Source: Anaerorhabdus furcosa (GTDB taxonomy: Bacteria; Bacillota_I; Bacilli_A; Erysipelotrichales; Erysipelotrichaceae). Taken from it: 64,000 nt of DNA. A program made the position numbers and the translations under genes. The notes under the pieces were generated by a model, which searched no databases, had not been told where the DNA came from, and was given only the letters and a program-made list of their open reading frames with translations. Location of the stretch: assembly GCF_900167375.1 (NCBI RefSeq), contig NZ_FUWY01000001.1, positions 186,001 through 250,000 of the forward strand, given 5' to 3'. Positions 52,857 through 62,621 of the stretch are shown here, in pieces (position 1 is the stretch's first letter; the number at the start of each line of letters is the position of its first letter).

Positions 52857-54749
52857 CTATCCCTTCACATCTTTTTTCATTGTTTTTTTAACTACTTTTT
52901 TCTCTACTACAAGTTTTGATTTATCCAAATGAAGTACAATCGCACCAAATGGAGCTAATCGAACTGATATCATATTTTCTAAATGATTCAGCTTTCCTTT
53001 TTTACTTCTTATTGGTTTGAAGTTGCACATATTGCATCCATCATAGATATCTTTTTCTGAATTAATTAATTCAGTATATACACCCTTATATGGAACACCC
53101 AGTTTGAACTCTTCATGTGCTACTGGAGTCATATTTAAGATTGTTAGTAAAACCTCGTGTTCATCTTCACGATAGTAAGAGTAAATGCTTAATTCTGAAT
53201 TATCTGCATCAATCCATTTAAACCCTTTTAAATCATAATCATATTTACTCCAAGCACCATGATGCAAGTAGATATGATTCAAATCATTAAAGAATCTTAG
53301 GAAACTATCATGGCGTGGATAAGAAAGCAATTCCCAATCCACTTCTTTTGCTTCATCAAACTCTCTAAACATTCCAATTTCATTACCCATGAAATTTAAT
53401 TTTTTACCTGGATGAGACATCATATAGATGTACAGGTTTCTTACTTGAGAGAACTTTTGATCATAATCTCCCCACATCCGATCAACAATGGTTTTCTTAC
53501 CATGAACAACTTCATCATGTGATAATGGCATAATGAATCTTTCTGAAAAGAAATAAGCCATTGAGAATGATAAATTGTTGTGATGATATTTACGATAAAT
53601 TGGATCTCTTGCATAATAACTTAGCGTATCATTCATCCAACCCAAATCCCATTTGTAATCAAAGCCTAACCCCATATCAAGGGTGCTTTGTGTAACTTTT
53701 GGAAAATCACTACTATCCTCTGCAATCAACATCACCTCTGGATATGTTTTGCTAAGGTAATAATTCAAACGGCGAATAAAAGCTAGAGCCCCTTCATTTG
53801 TTCCTCGATCTTTATTTCCTTCCCAGAAAATCATATTTGCTACAGCATCAATTCTAATTCCATCAATATGATATTGATCACACCAGAATGCTGCACTACT
53901 AATCAAGAATGAACGTACTTCCTCATTCCACAAATCAAAGTTGCAAGTTCCCCATTGGCTATTTGCATCATTTGGATTCTTATATTCATATAATGGTAAT
54001 CCATCAAACTCTCTTAATCCATGATTGTCTTTTACAAAGTGTACTGGAACCATATCTAAGATAACACCAATGTCATTCTTATGACATTGATTTACAAAAT
54101 GTGCAAATTCCTTTGGATTTCCATAACGTGATGTACATGAGAAATAACCATTTGCTTGATATCCCCAAGAGCCATCAAAAGGATGTTCATTGAGTGGCAT
54201 TAACTCAATATGTGTAAATCCATTTTCCTTAACATAAGGAATTAATTGTTTCTCTAATTCTTCATAAGTAAACCAATTCTCATTTTCATAACGTTTCCAA
54301 GATCCTGCATGTACTTCATAAATGTGCATAGGTTGATCAAAGTTTTTGCTACGATGTTTCATCCATTTTTGATCTTTCCATGTTAAATTATCTAATTGCA
54401 CAACTTTTGATGCTGTTCCCGGTCTAGTTTCACTAAAGAATGCATATGGATCTGCTTTATCCATTTTATTACCATTTAGATCAACTATACGATACTTGTA
54501 TGTTTCCCATTCTTTAATCCCTGGTATAAATAAACTCCAAATCCCTTTGTCAGTAAGACGCTCCATGATGTGATTACTACCATCCCATTCATTGAAACCC
54601 CCAACGACTTGTATTTCCTTCGCATGAGGTGCATAAACAGTAAATCTTACTCCTTCTTGTGACTCATAACAAAAATGAGCACCGAAGAGTTTATAAGCAT
54701 CTACGGAATGCCCCTGATGGAAGCTTTCTATTATTGTTGTGTAGGTCAT
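52857..54749 (-). CDS. glgB: 1,4-alpha-glucan branching enzyme
   Basis: 630 residues. N-terminal CBM48 (RFTVYAPHAKEIQVVGGFNEWDGS) then GH13: FTHIELMPLNEHPFDGSWGYQANGYFSCTSRYG, DMVPVHFVKD, IDGIRIDAVANMIFW (nucleophile Asp), MLIAEDSSDFP (Glu) and MPLSHDEVVHGKKT. The Lys-rich tail (KKVVKKTMKKDVKG) is unusual. It makes alpha-1,6 branches. First gene of glgB-glgP; no known operator seen upstream. Confidence 0.97.
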   Translation of the reverse strand: MTYTTIIESFHQGHSVDAYKLFGAHFCYESQEGVRFTVYAPHAKEIQVVGGFNEWDGSNHIMERLTDKGIWSLFIPGIKEWETYKYRIVDLNGNKMDKADPYAFFSETRPGTASKVVQLDNLTWKDQKWMKHRSKNFDQPMHIYEVHAGSWKRYENENWFTYEELEKQLIPYVKENGFTHIELMPLNEHPFDGSWGYQANGYFSCTSRYGNPKEFAHFVNQCHKNDIGVILDMVPVHFVKDNHGLREFDGLPLYEYKNPNDANSQWGTCNFDLWNEEVRSFLISSAAFWCDQYHIDGIRIDAVANMIFWEGNKDRGTNEGALAFIRRLNYYLSKTYPEVMLIAEDSSDFPKVTQSTLDMGLGFDYKWDLGWMNDTLSYYARDPIYRKYHHNNLSFSMAYFFSERFIMPLSHDEVVHGKKTIVDRMWGDYDQKFSQVRNLYIYMMSHPGKKLNFMGNEIGMFREFDEAKEVDWELLSYPRHDSFLRFFNDLNHIYLHHGAWSKYDYDLKGFKWIDADNSELSIYSYYREDEHEVLLTILNMTPVAHEEFKLGVPYKGVYTELINSEKDIYDGCNMCNFKPIRSKKGKLNHLENMISVRLAPFGAIVLHLDKSKLVVEKKVVKKTMKKDVKG

Positions 54750-54836
54750 AAATACCTCCTAAATATAGTTTTATTTTACCATTAATAGCTTAAAATTCAT
54801 ACCTTATTTTATTTCTACTTACTTCTTAAAAGAAAA

Positions 54837-54861
54837 AAGAGTAAGATTATTTCTTACTCTT
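54837..54861 (-). terminator. Terminator after the phosphohexomutase
   Basis: AGAGTAAG/CTTACTCT stem with a seven-base loop; on the minus strand TTTTTTC follows. It is three bases after the stop codon of the mutase. Confidence 0.85.
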
Positions 54862-54863
54862 AA

Positions 54864-56564
54864 CTAAGCTGTGATTTCTTTCATTGCGGCATGATACATT
54901 GTTGCCTTATCTTTGGAATCTTGTAGATTTTCTCCTTTAACACAGAAGTAAATCTTACACTTAGGTTCAGTCCCACTAGGACGTACCGCAATCCAACTTC
55001 CATCTTCTAAATAATATTTAAGTACATCGGATGGTGTAAAGCCTTCAAGCTTCGCTAACTTGCCATCTTTAAAGTATTCAAGTGTTCCATAATCTTCCCA
55101 TCCAATTACTTTCTTTAAGGCAATCTCTTCTAAACGATTTTCACGAAGTGATGAAATGATTTGTTTGATTTTCATTGCTCCTTCTTGTCCAGCAAGTGTT
55201 ATAGAAACTTGAGATTCATCATAGTAACCTAATTTTTCATAAAGTTCATTCAAAATATCAATTAATGTTTTACCTTCTTGTTTATAGTAAGCAGCAGCTT
55301 CAGCTAACATAAGACATGCTTGTTGCGCATCTTTATCTCTTACAAATGGTGAAATTAGAGATCCATAGCTTTCTTCATATCCAAAGACATACTCTTTATC
55401 ATGATTGATTTCATATTTAGCTACTTTCTCACCAATAAATTTGAATCCAGTTAATGTTTTTTCTGTTGCAACATGATAGCTATCCGCAATCTTTTCACCT
55501 AAATCACCTGTTACAACTGTGTTAAACATTACTGCATTGCTTGGCATTTTGTTTTGTTTCTTTAATTGACTAAAAATATATTCAATTAAGATAGCTCCTG
55601 ATTGATTGCCAGTTAATACAACATACTCCTCACCTTGTTTAACACCAACTCCCATACGATCAGCATCTGGATCACACACAAGAATAATATCTGCATCGTT
55701 TTTCTTTGCATATTCTAGTGCTAATTCATAAGCTCCTGCTTCTTCTGGATTTGGTGTTTTTGTATTTGAGAAATCTGGATCTGGATCACATTGCTCAAGT
55801 ACAGGAATGCAATCATAACCAGCTAAATCATAAAGCGTTCTTACTGGAATATTAGCAGTTCCATGCTCTGGCGAGAAAACAATCTTAATATCTTTGTTTA
55901 CATCTTTATTTAATTGAATTGATAGTACTGCATCAATATATTTTTTATCAATTTCTTCACCAATCATATGAATTAATTTTTCTTGATCAGGTGTTGGGTT
56001 AGCTTCAATTGATAATTCATCTTCAATTGCATTAACACGATCAATAACTTGTGATGCAAGTGATGGAACAAGTTGACAGCCTCGTTCATCATATAATTTA
56101 TACCCATTATATTCTTTTGGGTTGTGTGAAGCAGTAATCATAATTCCACCAAAACAATTTAAAGTACGTACTGCAAAAGAAAGCTCAGGTGTTGGTCTTA
56201 AACTTTCAAATACATAGGATTGAATATTATAAGTTGCGAGTACTTTCGCAGAATCCATAGCGAACTCTTTTGACATATGACGATTGTCATAGCCAATAGC
56301 TACCCCACGACGACATGCTTCATCGCCATGTGATGCGATATACTCTGCAAATCCAGCATTTGCTTTACGAATGGTATGAATGTTAATTTTGTTGGTTCCA
56401 GCACCAAGTACACCACGCATCCCCGCTGTACCAAACTCAATGTTCGTATAGAATGCATCTGCTTTCGCTTTTTCATCCATTTTTTCCAATTCATTTTTTA
56501 GTTTTGGATCAATGTTTGCATTGTTGTACCAACGTTCAAAGTTTTTTTCGATTTTGTTTTCCAT
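54864..56564 (-). CDS. Phosphoglucomutase/phosphomannomutase family enzyme
   Basis: 566 residues from ATG 56,564 (GGAGGG five bases upstream). FGTAGMRGVLGAGTNKIN; catalytic Ser loop MITASHNPKEYNGYKLYDE; Mg loop VCDPDADRMGVG; sugar loop GYEESYGSLI; phosphate loop AVRPSGTEPKCK. This matches the PgcA-type alpha-phosphoglucomutases. It interconverts glucose-1-P and glucose-6-P, linking GlgP output and GlgC input to glycolysis. It sits next to the glgB-glgP operon but has its own terminator. Confidence 0.95.
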   Translation of the reverse strand: MENKIEKNFERWYNNANIDPKLKNELEKMDEKAKADAFYTNIEFGTAGMRGVLGAGTNKINIHTIRKANAGFAEYIASHGDEACRRGVAIGYDNRHMSKEFAMDSAKVLATYNIQSYVFESLRPTPELSFAVRTLNCFGGIMITASHNPKEYNGYKLYDERGCQLVPSLASQVIDRVNAIEDELSIEANPTPDQEKLIHMIGEEIDKKYIDAVLSIQLNKDVNKDIKIVFSPEHGTANIPVRTLYDLAGYDCIPVLEQCDPDPDFSNTKTPNPEEAGAYELALEYAKKNDADIILVCDPDADRMGVGVKQGEEYVVLTGNQSGAILIEYIFSQLKKQNKMPSNAVMFNTVVTGDLGEKIADSYHVATEKTLTGFKFIGEKVAKYEINHDKEYVFGYEESYGSLISPFVRDKDAQQACLMLAEAAAYYKQEGKTLIDILNELYEKLGYYDESQVSITLAGQEGAMKIKQIISSLRENRLEEIALKKVIGWEDYGTLEYFKDGKLAKLEGFTPSDVLKYYLEDGSWIAVRPSGTEPKCKIYFCVKGENLQDSKDKATMYHAAMKEITA

Positions 56565-56586
56565 TTCGACCCTCCTAGGTTGAAAA

Positions 56587-56614
56587 AAGGAAGATACCAA
56601 AAGGCATCTTCCTT
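56587..56614 (-). terminator. Terminator after ptsH
   Basis: AAGGAAGAT/ATCTTCCTT plus an inner CC/GG pair, loop AAAA (TTTT on minus); the minus strand continues into TTTTTTC. It lies 18 bases after the HPr stop. Confidence 0.9.
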
Positions 56615-56631
56615 AATTAATTATTTTTACT

Positions 56632-56898
56632 CTATGCGATGACTTTTTGAGCACGTAGTACTTCTTCGATAGTTTTGATAGCGATTTCTTCATCTTCACC
56701 TTCGCAAGAAACTACTACTTCAGATTGAGTAGGAATACCTAATGACATTACACCCATAATAGATTTCATGTTCACAGTACGTCCTTTATAAGCCACTTTG
56801 ACTTCACTTTTGAATTTACTAGCTGCATTTACTGCTACTGTTGCAGGACGAGCATGTAATCCAACAGGGTCAATTACCAACACTGAAATTTGTTTCAT
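56632..56898 (-). CDS. ptsH: Phosphocarrier protein HPr
   Basis: 88 residues from ATG 56,898 (AGGAGG nine bases upstream). His15 in GLHARPATV is the EI phosphorylation site, and Ser46 in KSIMGVMSLG is the HPr-kinase site, with the usual distances. Carries phosphate in the PTS; HPr-Ser-P is the CcpA co-repressor in Firmicutes, which fits the cre site upstream of pgk. ptsI does not follow it here; the gene stands alone. Confidence 0.97.
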   Translation of the reverse strand: MKQISVLVIDPVGLHARPATVAVNAASKFKSEVKVAYKGRTVNMKSIMGVMSLGIPTQSEVVVSCEGEDEEIAIKTIEEVLRAQKVIA

Positions 56899-56959
56899 CT
56901 TCTTAATCCTCCTGTATACTGTCTTCATTTTAAACTATATTTGTACAACTTACAAGAAG

Positions 56960-57436
56960 TTACTTGTGATAATTTTCGTTTTTTCTGATTTTATAGCTAC
57001 GATAAATTTGTTCTACCAACAATAAACGTACAATTTGGTGTGGAAAAGTGCAATTTGATAGACACCAACGTAGATTTGCACGTTGAATTACTTTTTCACT
57101 ATACCCCATTGAACCTGCAATCGTAAATGTCACTTTACTTGATTGATACGTTGATATTTCCTCTAATTTCTTACTTATTTCTAGAGAATTGTAGTTTTTA
57201 CCATGCAAATCTAAACATATCACAACTTCATCTTCTTTTATTTTAGATAATATCGCATCGCCTTCTTTTTGTTTTACTAATTCTTGCTCCGCTATGGATG
57301 CATTAGGAGCACAAGCCCCATCAGGTACTTCAATAATTTCTATTTTAGTATAGGGTCCAAGTCTTTTTATATATTCTTGTATACCATCTACAAAATATTT
57401 TTCTTTTATTTTTCCCACTGCTACAATTTTAATCAT
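56960..57436 (-). CDS. rlmH: RlmH, 23S rRNA pseudouridine-1915 N3-methyltransferase
   Basis: 158 residues of the SPOUT family: MIKIVAVGKIKEKYFVDGIQEYIKRLGPYTKIEIIEVPDG, SAM knot region TFTIAGSMGYSEKVIQRANLRWCLSNCTFPHQIVRLLLVEQIYRSYKI. Methylates pseudouridine 1915 of 23S rRNA. Overlaps the htrA stop by ATGA. Confidence 0.96.
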   Translation of the reverse strand: MIKIVAVGKIKEKYFVDGIQEYIKRLGPYTKIEIIEVPDGACAPNASIAEQELVKQKEGDAILSKIKEDEVVICLDLHGKNYNSLEISKKLEEISTYQSSKVTFTIAGSMGYSEKVIQRANLRWCLSNCTFPHQIVRLLLVEQIYRSYKIRKNENYHK

Positions 57437-58515
57437 TCTAATACTACAGTTATATTAACTTCATTGTTATCTCGAACAATAGTTAGTACAACTTCATCTC
57501 CAACATTCATACTATAAAGTGCTTTTCTAAAATCTTTGAAGGATGTAATTTCAGTATCACCTATTTTTGTAAGTATATCATTAGTTTGTATACCACCAGT
57601 ACTAGCAGGTGTGTTTTCAAATACCTTCGTAATTAACACGCCTTTTGTACGATCTAAGTTAATACCCATATAACTCTTTTGATAAATTGTTAATTGTGAA
57701 ATATCTTTACCTACAACACCAAGGATTGGGCGAATAACGTACCCATTCTCTTTTAGTTGATCCACGATTGGAATAATTTCATTAATTGGAATTGCAAATC
57801 CTAAACCTTCAACATCATCACCTGATAACTTCATTGATGTAATTCCTATTAAATCACCACTCATATTAATAAGTGGTCCACCACTATTACCTGGGTTAAT
57901 AGCTGCATCAGTTTGAAGCACTGTCATTTCCCAATCTTCAATCCCATTATCATCTGTATCAATCGCAATAGAGCGATCAATCCCAGAAATGATACCAAAG
58001 GATACAGAGCCTTGTAAACTCAAATCAAGTGGACTTCCTATCGCCAAAACATACTCACCTTTTTTCACTACGCTTGAATTACCTAAGTTAAATGCTTCCA
58101 CACTAAATGTAGGTTGTACAACGAGTAATGCAATATCACTGATAGCATCACTTCCTTGTAGATGAGCAATTAATGTTTCACCATTATCAAACGATACATA
58201 TATTTCTGTTGCACCCTGTATTACATGTTGATTGGTAACGATATAAACGCCACTATCATCTTTGCCATAAACAACACCACTACCCGTACCCAACAAATCT
58301 TCATGAGCACTACTTGTAATTCCAACTACTTTTGATTCTGTCTTTGTTACGATGTTTGTTAAGTCAGTTGTAAATCCATTAATTGTATTGTTGTTATAAA
58401 TTGGAGTAACTTTTTGCCCTGTTGTTTCTTGTGTTTTTACTCTACTAATTTCATAAGTTAAGTAACTATTCCAAACCAAGAGAACAGCAATTAGAGCTAC
58501 GAGAAATTTTTTCAT
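57433..58515 (-). CDS. htrA: HtrA/DegP-like membrane-anchored serine protease
   Basis: 360 residues. N-terminal membrane helix (FLVALIAVLLVWNSYLTY), trypsin-like domain with His in VTNQHVIQGA, Asp in SDIALLVV and Ser in INPGNSGGPLI, then one PDZ domain (RTKGVLITKVFENTPASTGGIQTNDILTKIG). It handles misfolded exported proteins. AAGGAGG precedes the start, which lies about 50 bases inside the walJ end. The order walJ-htrA-rlmH is the same as in many Bacillota. Confidence 0.95.
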   Translation of the reverse strand: MKKFLVALIAVLLVWNSYLTYEISRVKTQETTGQKVTPIYNNNTINGFTTDLTNIVTKTESKVVGITSSAHEDLLGTGSGVVYGKDDSGVYIVTNQHVIQGATEIYVSFDNGETLIAHLQGSDAISDIALLVVQPTFSVEAFNLGNSSVVKKGEYVLAIGSPLDLSLQGSVSFGIISGIDRSIAIDTDDNGIEDWEMTVLQTDAAINPGNSGGPLINMSGDLIGITSMKLSGDDVEGLGFAIPINEIIPIVDQLKENGYVIRPILGVVGKDISQLTIYQKSYMGINLDRTKGVLITKVFENTPASTGGIQTNDILTKIGDTEITSFKDFRKALYSMNVGDEVVLTIVRDNNEVNITVVLE

Positions 58516-59263
58516 TTCCTTCTCCTCCTTGTACTAATTCAAATTGTCCTGCTGCAATTAAAATCAAATCAGTATTCAAGCAATTCTTCTTTTTCATCAA
58601 TGCTTCTGTATTTACTTCAAGTGCTCTTTGACGTGTGTTAGCTTCTTCTGATATATGAGCCAAAAAGATTTGCTTCGTATTTTCTGTAACTATTTTTTCT
58701 AATATCTCCGCACAATTTTCATTGCATAAATGCCCACTGTCCGAAAAAATTCTTTGTTTTACAAAATGTGGACGCTTCGATTCCATCAACATCTTAATGT
58801 CATGGTTACTTTCAAGAATAATGTAATCTGCACCAGTTAATTTTTCATAATATGATTCATTTAAATAACCTGTATCTGTAATATACACTAATTTTTCTAA
58901 CCCATTCTCAATCACATAGCCTACCGTATTCTCAGCATCATGGCTAAGTGGTAGTGGTGTTATCGTTAGATGTTTTACTTGAAATGTTTCAAATGGTTTT
59001 ACAAGATGAAATAAGAAACAATCATCAAGTGGACTTGCTGAATATACTTCAGTATTCTTAAACATCTTAATTTGGCTTATATGATCGACATGATGATGCG
59101 TGATTAAACACGCATCAACATCATCTAATTTTATATTTAATTTTTGATAACTTAGTTCTAAGTGTCTTCGTGTTGAGCCACAGTCAATAACCAGTGTACA
59201 CTCATCATCCTGTAGGACAAAACTATTTCCTTTAGAACCACTACAACAAAGTGCAAATCTCAT
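58466..59263 (-). CDS. walJ: MBL-fold metallohydrolase (WalJ/YycJ type)
   Basis: 265 residues from ATG 59,263 (MRFALCCSGSKGNSFVLQDD); an upstream frame extension lies in the M23 gene. Metal ligands appear in CLITHHHVDHISQI, with ITPLPLSHDAEN and ILESNHD further on, and DSGHLCNENCAEIL and IFLAHISEEANT at the C-terminus, typical of YycJ/WalJ. In other Firmicutes it follows walRKHI; those genes are not here, and an M23 peptidase takes their place. The start abuts the stop of that gene. Confidence 0.9.
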   Translation of the reverse strand: MRFALCCSGSKGNSFVLQDDECTLVIDCGSTRRHLELSYQKLNIKLDDVDACLITHHHVDHISQIKMFKNTEVYSASPLDDCFLFHLVKPFETFQVKHLTITPLPLSHDAENTVGYVIENGLEKLVYITDTGYLNESYYEKLTGADYIILESNHDIKMLMESKRPHFVKQRIFSDSGHLCNENCAEILEKIVTENTKQIFLAHISEEANTRQRALEVNTEALMKKKNCLNTDLILIAAGQFELVQGGEGNEKISRSSNCCSLGLE

Positions 59264-59264
59264 A

Positions 59265-60785
59265 TTAACATGCCAAGAATCCAGCACATGGATCGCGTCT
59301 TTCACCTGTTGCTGATACGATAATAAAGAAGTGAACATGTGGTCCAGATGCTTTACCTGTCATACCGATTTGACCAATTACATCCCCTTTATCAACACGA
59401 TCTCCAACTTTTAAATCAGTTGGTTTATTCATGTGTCCATAATAAGTTCTATATCCTGTATTACCATGGTCAATAATCATATAGTTACCATTAATACCTG
59501 TATAACCAACTTCATAAACTGTTCCACGGTCAGCTGCATAAACTGGTCCATAACGATTGTATGGGTTTTGAACATCAAGTGCACGGTGACCACTATAGCA
59601 TCCCCAACGACAAGTAATCAGCGGATTATCAATTGGATATCTAAATGTTCCTGTACCATTACCCGGAACTTCCAATGTTCCAACACGAATGATTTCTTGT
59701 TGAGGTTGCATTGTGATAATTGATGATACTTCTTCCCCAGATACAATGACACCATTAATCCAAGTTTCTTCTATTAATGAATTCTTTGATCCTACTTTAG
59801 CTTCTTGGACAACTTCTTCTTCGTTTGTATACATCGAAGCATCTTCTTGATAGATTGTAGGTCCTGGTTCTTCATCTCTTTTACGCAATGATTCTTTCTT
59901 AACAACAACATCAATTGGTGATTGGAAATAAGTAACATTCAATTGTGTACCTGGCGATAATACTTGATCCACACTACTTAAAATATCATCATTGATATTT
60001 ACAACTTGCTTATCTGATAAGAAGTTATTCTTACTTCCTACCCCTTGAATTGTATCTCCTGGAACAACTGTATAGTATTGTTTTTCAACACCTTCACCCC
60101 ATTTTAAATAATCTAATATTTCATTGGTTGAAGTCATAATCTTATCCGGGGAAGCATATGCTTTTTTCATTGAAATATTTTGTAATATTTCAACTGACAT
60201 ATCTCTTTCACCATATGTAGTTAATGCTGGAACAGTTTCATTACTTGTAATTGCATTCAAAGAACTTTCTTCAACAAAATACATTAAATATTTATGAAGA
60301 GCCTCTTCATATTTTTTTACATCATCAACATAAATCGTTGCAAAAACACCATTCTCATCCGCAAAATCAATTGCGTTCACTTGAACAGTATATGAGTTTT
60401 TTTCTTTTAAATATTGTGTAATTTGATCATCAATGTTCTGATAATCATTATAACTTAATTCCTTAATTTCGTAGATATCATTTCCAGTATCTAGATGTGT
60501 TCCCGGAAACTTAGATTCATATTCTTGAGTATAAACTTGTGTCAATAAATTTGATACAGCTGCATCATCATTTAAAACACCTACTAAGACACCTGAATCA
60601 TAAATCTTTGTTATTTCTTTTGGTTCTGTTCGAACACCAATTACTTCTTGTGGAAGAATTGATTTTTCAATTTGTGCTTTTGCTTCTACAACTTTTACTG
60701 AATTTACGTCAAAAAATTGTGGGAGTAAAAATACAATCGCTAAACTTGCAAGTGCAGCAATCACTAAGGGTAAAACTTTTTTCAT
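59265..60785 (-). CDS. M23-family peptidoglycan endopeptidase with LysM and G5 domains
   Basis: 506 residues from ATG 60,785 (GAGGTG six bases upstream). Signal anchor (VLPLVIAALASLAIVFLLPQF); beta-rich middle; a LysM-like domain (YYTVVPGDTIQGVGSKNNFLSDKQVV); a G5-like region (KKESLRKRDEEPGPTIY ... IRVGT); and a C-terminal M23 domain with Zn ligands in SGHRALDVQNP and GPHVHFFI, plus YRTYYGHM. It would cut peptide crosslinks in the wall. The last residue before the stop is Cys (AGFLAC). It lies 28 bases after dnaB. Confidence 0.93.
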   Translation of the reverse strand: MKKVLPLVIAALASLAIVFLLPQFFDVNSVKVVEAKAQIEKSILPQEVIGVRTEPKEITKIYDSGVLVGVLNDDAAVSNLLTQVYTQEYESKFPGTHLDTGNDIYEIKELSYNDYQNIDDQITQYLKEKNSYTVQVNAIDFADENGVFATIYVDDVKKYEEALHKYLMYFVEESSLNAITSNETVPALTTYGERDMSVEILQNISMKKAYASPDKIMTSTNEILDYLKWGEGVEKQYYTVVPGDTIQGVGSKNNFLSDKQVVNINDDILSSVDQVLSPGTQLNVTYFQSPIDVVVKKESLRKRDEEPGPTIYQEDASMYTNEEEVVQEAKVGSKNSLIEETWINGVIVSGEEVSSIITMQPQQEIIRVGTLEVPGNGTGTFRYPIDNPLITCRWGCYSGHRALDVQNPYNRYGPVYAADRGTVYEVGYTGINGNYMIIDHGNTGYRTYYGHMNKPTDLKVGDRVDKGDVIGQIGMTGKASGPHVHFFIIVSATGERRDPCAGFLAC

Positions 60786-60813
60786 CGCACTCACCTCTCT
60801 TTAATTTCTATGC

Positions 60814-62166
60814 TTACTGTTGAGATTTATCAATATTGTAGAATGCATTGATATCCGCTTTGAATGCTACATCAATTTTTCGAGTAGCACCATTACGGTG
60901 TTTCGCAATATCAACTTCAACAGACTCTATTCCATTTTTAATTGATTCTTCTTTTTTCTCTTCATTATAGTAAGATTCCCTAAATAAAAGCATAATAATA
61001 TCCGCATCTTGTTCAAGGGCTCCAGATTCACGAAGATCTGACATCATTGGGCGCTTATCCGTTCTTGCTTCTACACCACGAGATAATTGTGATAGTGCAA
61101 TAACAGGTACCTTCAGTTCACGTGCCAACGCTTTTAGATTACGTGATATTTCAGATACTTCTTGTTGACGGTTATCACTTGATTTACTACCACTTCCAGA
61201 AATAAGTTGAATATAGTCAATGATAATACATTGAAGCCCATGTTCAGCTTCAAGTTTACGACACTTCGAGAATATTTCAGAAACACGTACACCTGGTGTA
61301 TCATCAATAAATATTTTTGTTGATTTTAATTCTGTTACAGCCTCTGATAATTGATTCCATTCTCCAGTAGATAGGAAACCTGTTTTCAAATGATCACCCA
61401 TGACTGTACTCTTTGCCGCAAGAATACGTGAAATCAATTGTTCAGCAGGCATTTCAAGTGAAAAGATTGCGATTGCTTTCTTTGTATTGATTTGAGCAAT
61501 ATTCATCCCCAAATTAAGCGCAAACGCTGTCTTACCCATTGAAGGACGAGCCGCTAGGATAACTAAGTCACCTGGTTGAAATCCGTGTGTTAAGCGATCT
61601 AAATCCTTAAATCCAGTAGCCACTCCTGTTATTGGAGAATGATTATCAGACATTTTTTGTATATTTTCGATTACTGAGTTAATAACTTCAGTACCTGATC
61701 TAAAATCTGTTGTTCTACGATTTCTTGTAACGCTTAAGATTAATTTTTCAGCACTATCCAAATAATCATCAATATCAACTTGACCTTCAAAACCTTCTTC
61801 TGCGATATTTTGAGATGCTTCAATCAAATTACGCATATAAGATTTATTTTGAATAATTTCCACGTATGATTTTGTGTTTGCACTAGTTACTGCAGCATCA
61901 CAAAGTTGCATTAAGTAATCTACTCCTCCAACTTGCGATAAACGATTTGTATCGTTCAATCTTGCAGAAACTGTCGTCATGTCCACTGGTTTTCCTTCGC
62001 TGTGCAAGTCAAAAATTGCACTGTATATTTTACGATGTGCATCTAAGTAAAAATCAGAATCACCTAATCCTGAATCCATCACAACAGTTAAACTGTTAGA
62101 ATAAACCATAAGTGTTCCAAGTAATGACTGTTCAGCTTCTAAACTATTTGGCATTTGACGAATCAT
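60814..62166 (-). CDS. dnaB: Replicative DNA helicase
   Basis: 450 residues. N-terminal primase-interaction domain (SLEAEQSLLGTLMVYSN), RecA-like helicase with Walker A LAARPSMGKTAFALN, IFSLEMPAEQL, IIDYIQLISG and DLRESGALEQDADIIMLLFRE. Unwinds DNA at the fork. It starts eight bases after rplI, in the conserved gdpP-rplI-dnaB order. Confidence 0.97.
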   Translation of the reverse strand: MIRQMPNSLEAEQSLLGTLMVYSNSLTVVMDSGLGDSDFYLDAHRKIYSAIFDLHSEGKPVDMTTVSARLNDTNRLSQVGGVDYLMQLCDAAVTSANTKSYVEIIQNKSYMRNLIEASQNIAEEGFEGQVDIDDYLDSAEKLILSVTRNRRTTDFRSGTEVINSVIENIQKMSDNHSPITGVATGFKDLDRLTHGFQPGDLVILAARPSMGKTAFALNLGMNIAQINTKKAIAIFSLEMPAEQLISRILAAKSTVMGDHLKTGFLSTGEWNQLSEAVTELKSTKIFIDDTPGVRVSEIFSKCRKLEAEHGLQCIIIDYIQLISGSGSKSSDNRQQEVSEISRNLKALARELKVPVIALSQLSRGVEARTDKRPMMSDLRESGALEQDADIIMLLFRESYYNEEKKEESIKNGIESVEVDIAKHRNGATRKIDVAFKADINAFYNIDKSQQ

Positions 62167-62174
62167 GCTTAATC

Positions 62175-62621
62175 CTACGCTTTCTCTTTAATGTGACATT
62201 TAATCTCACCAATTACATTTTTATATAATTCAGCTTTCACCGTACTATAACCTAATCCTGCAATTGGATCTGTATCAATAAATTTTCTTTTATCTACATG
62301 AATATTAAATTTCTTATTCAATTCTTCTGCAATTTGTTTTGTAGAAACTGAACCAAATACTTTTCCATTTTTACTATTCAATGTAAATTCCAATGTGATT
62401 CCTTTTAATTTTTCTTTTAATGCAATCGCTTGTGCTTCAAGCTCTTTTGCATTTTGTCTTGCTTCTTCATTTTGATCTTCTAATATTTCCATACTCTTAG
62501 CAGTAGCTTGAACTGCAAGACCTTTCGAAATAAGAAAATTTCTTGCATATCCATCAGCCACTTCTAATACTTGACCTTTTTTACCAACTTTTTTTACATC
62601 ACTCAGTAGGATTACTTTCAT
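62175..62621 (-). CDS. rplI: 50S ribosomal protein bL9
   Basis: 148 residues from ATG 62,621 (GAGGAGG upstream; the frame to 62,660 lacks a site). [40 protein letters not shown] is the bL9 N-domain; [17 protein letters not shown] begins the C-domain. Overlaps the gdpP end by 23 bases. Confidence 0.98.
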   Translation of the reverse strand: MKVILLSDVKKVGKKGQVLEVADGYARNFLISKGLAVQATAKSMEILEDQNEEARQNAKELEAQAIALKEKLKGITLEFTLNSKNGKVFGSVSTKQIAEELNKKFNIHVDKRKFIDTDPIAGLGYSTVKAELYKNVIGEIKCHIKEKA

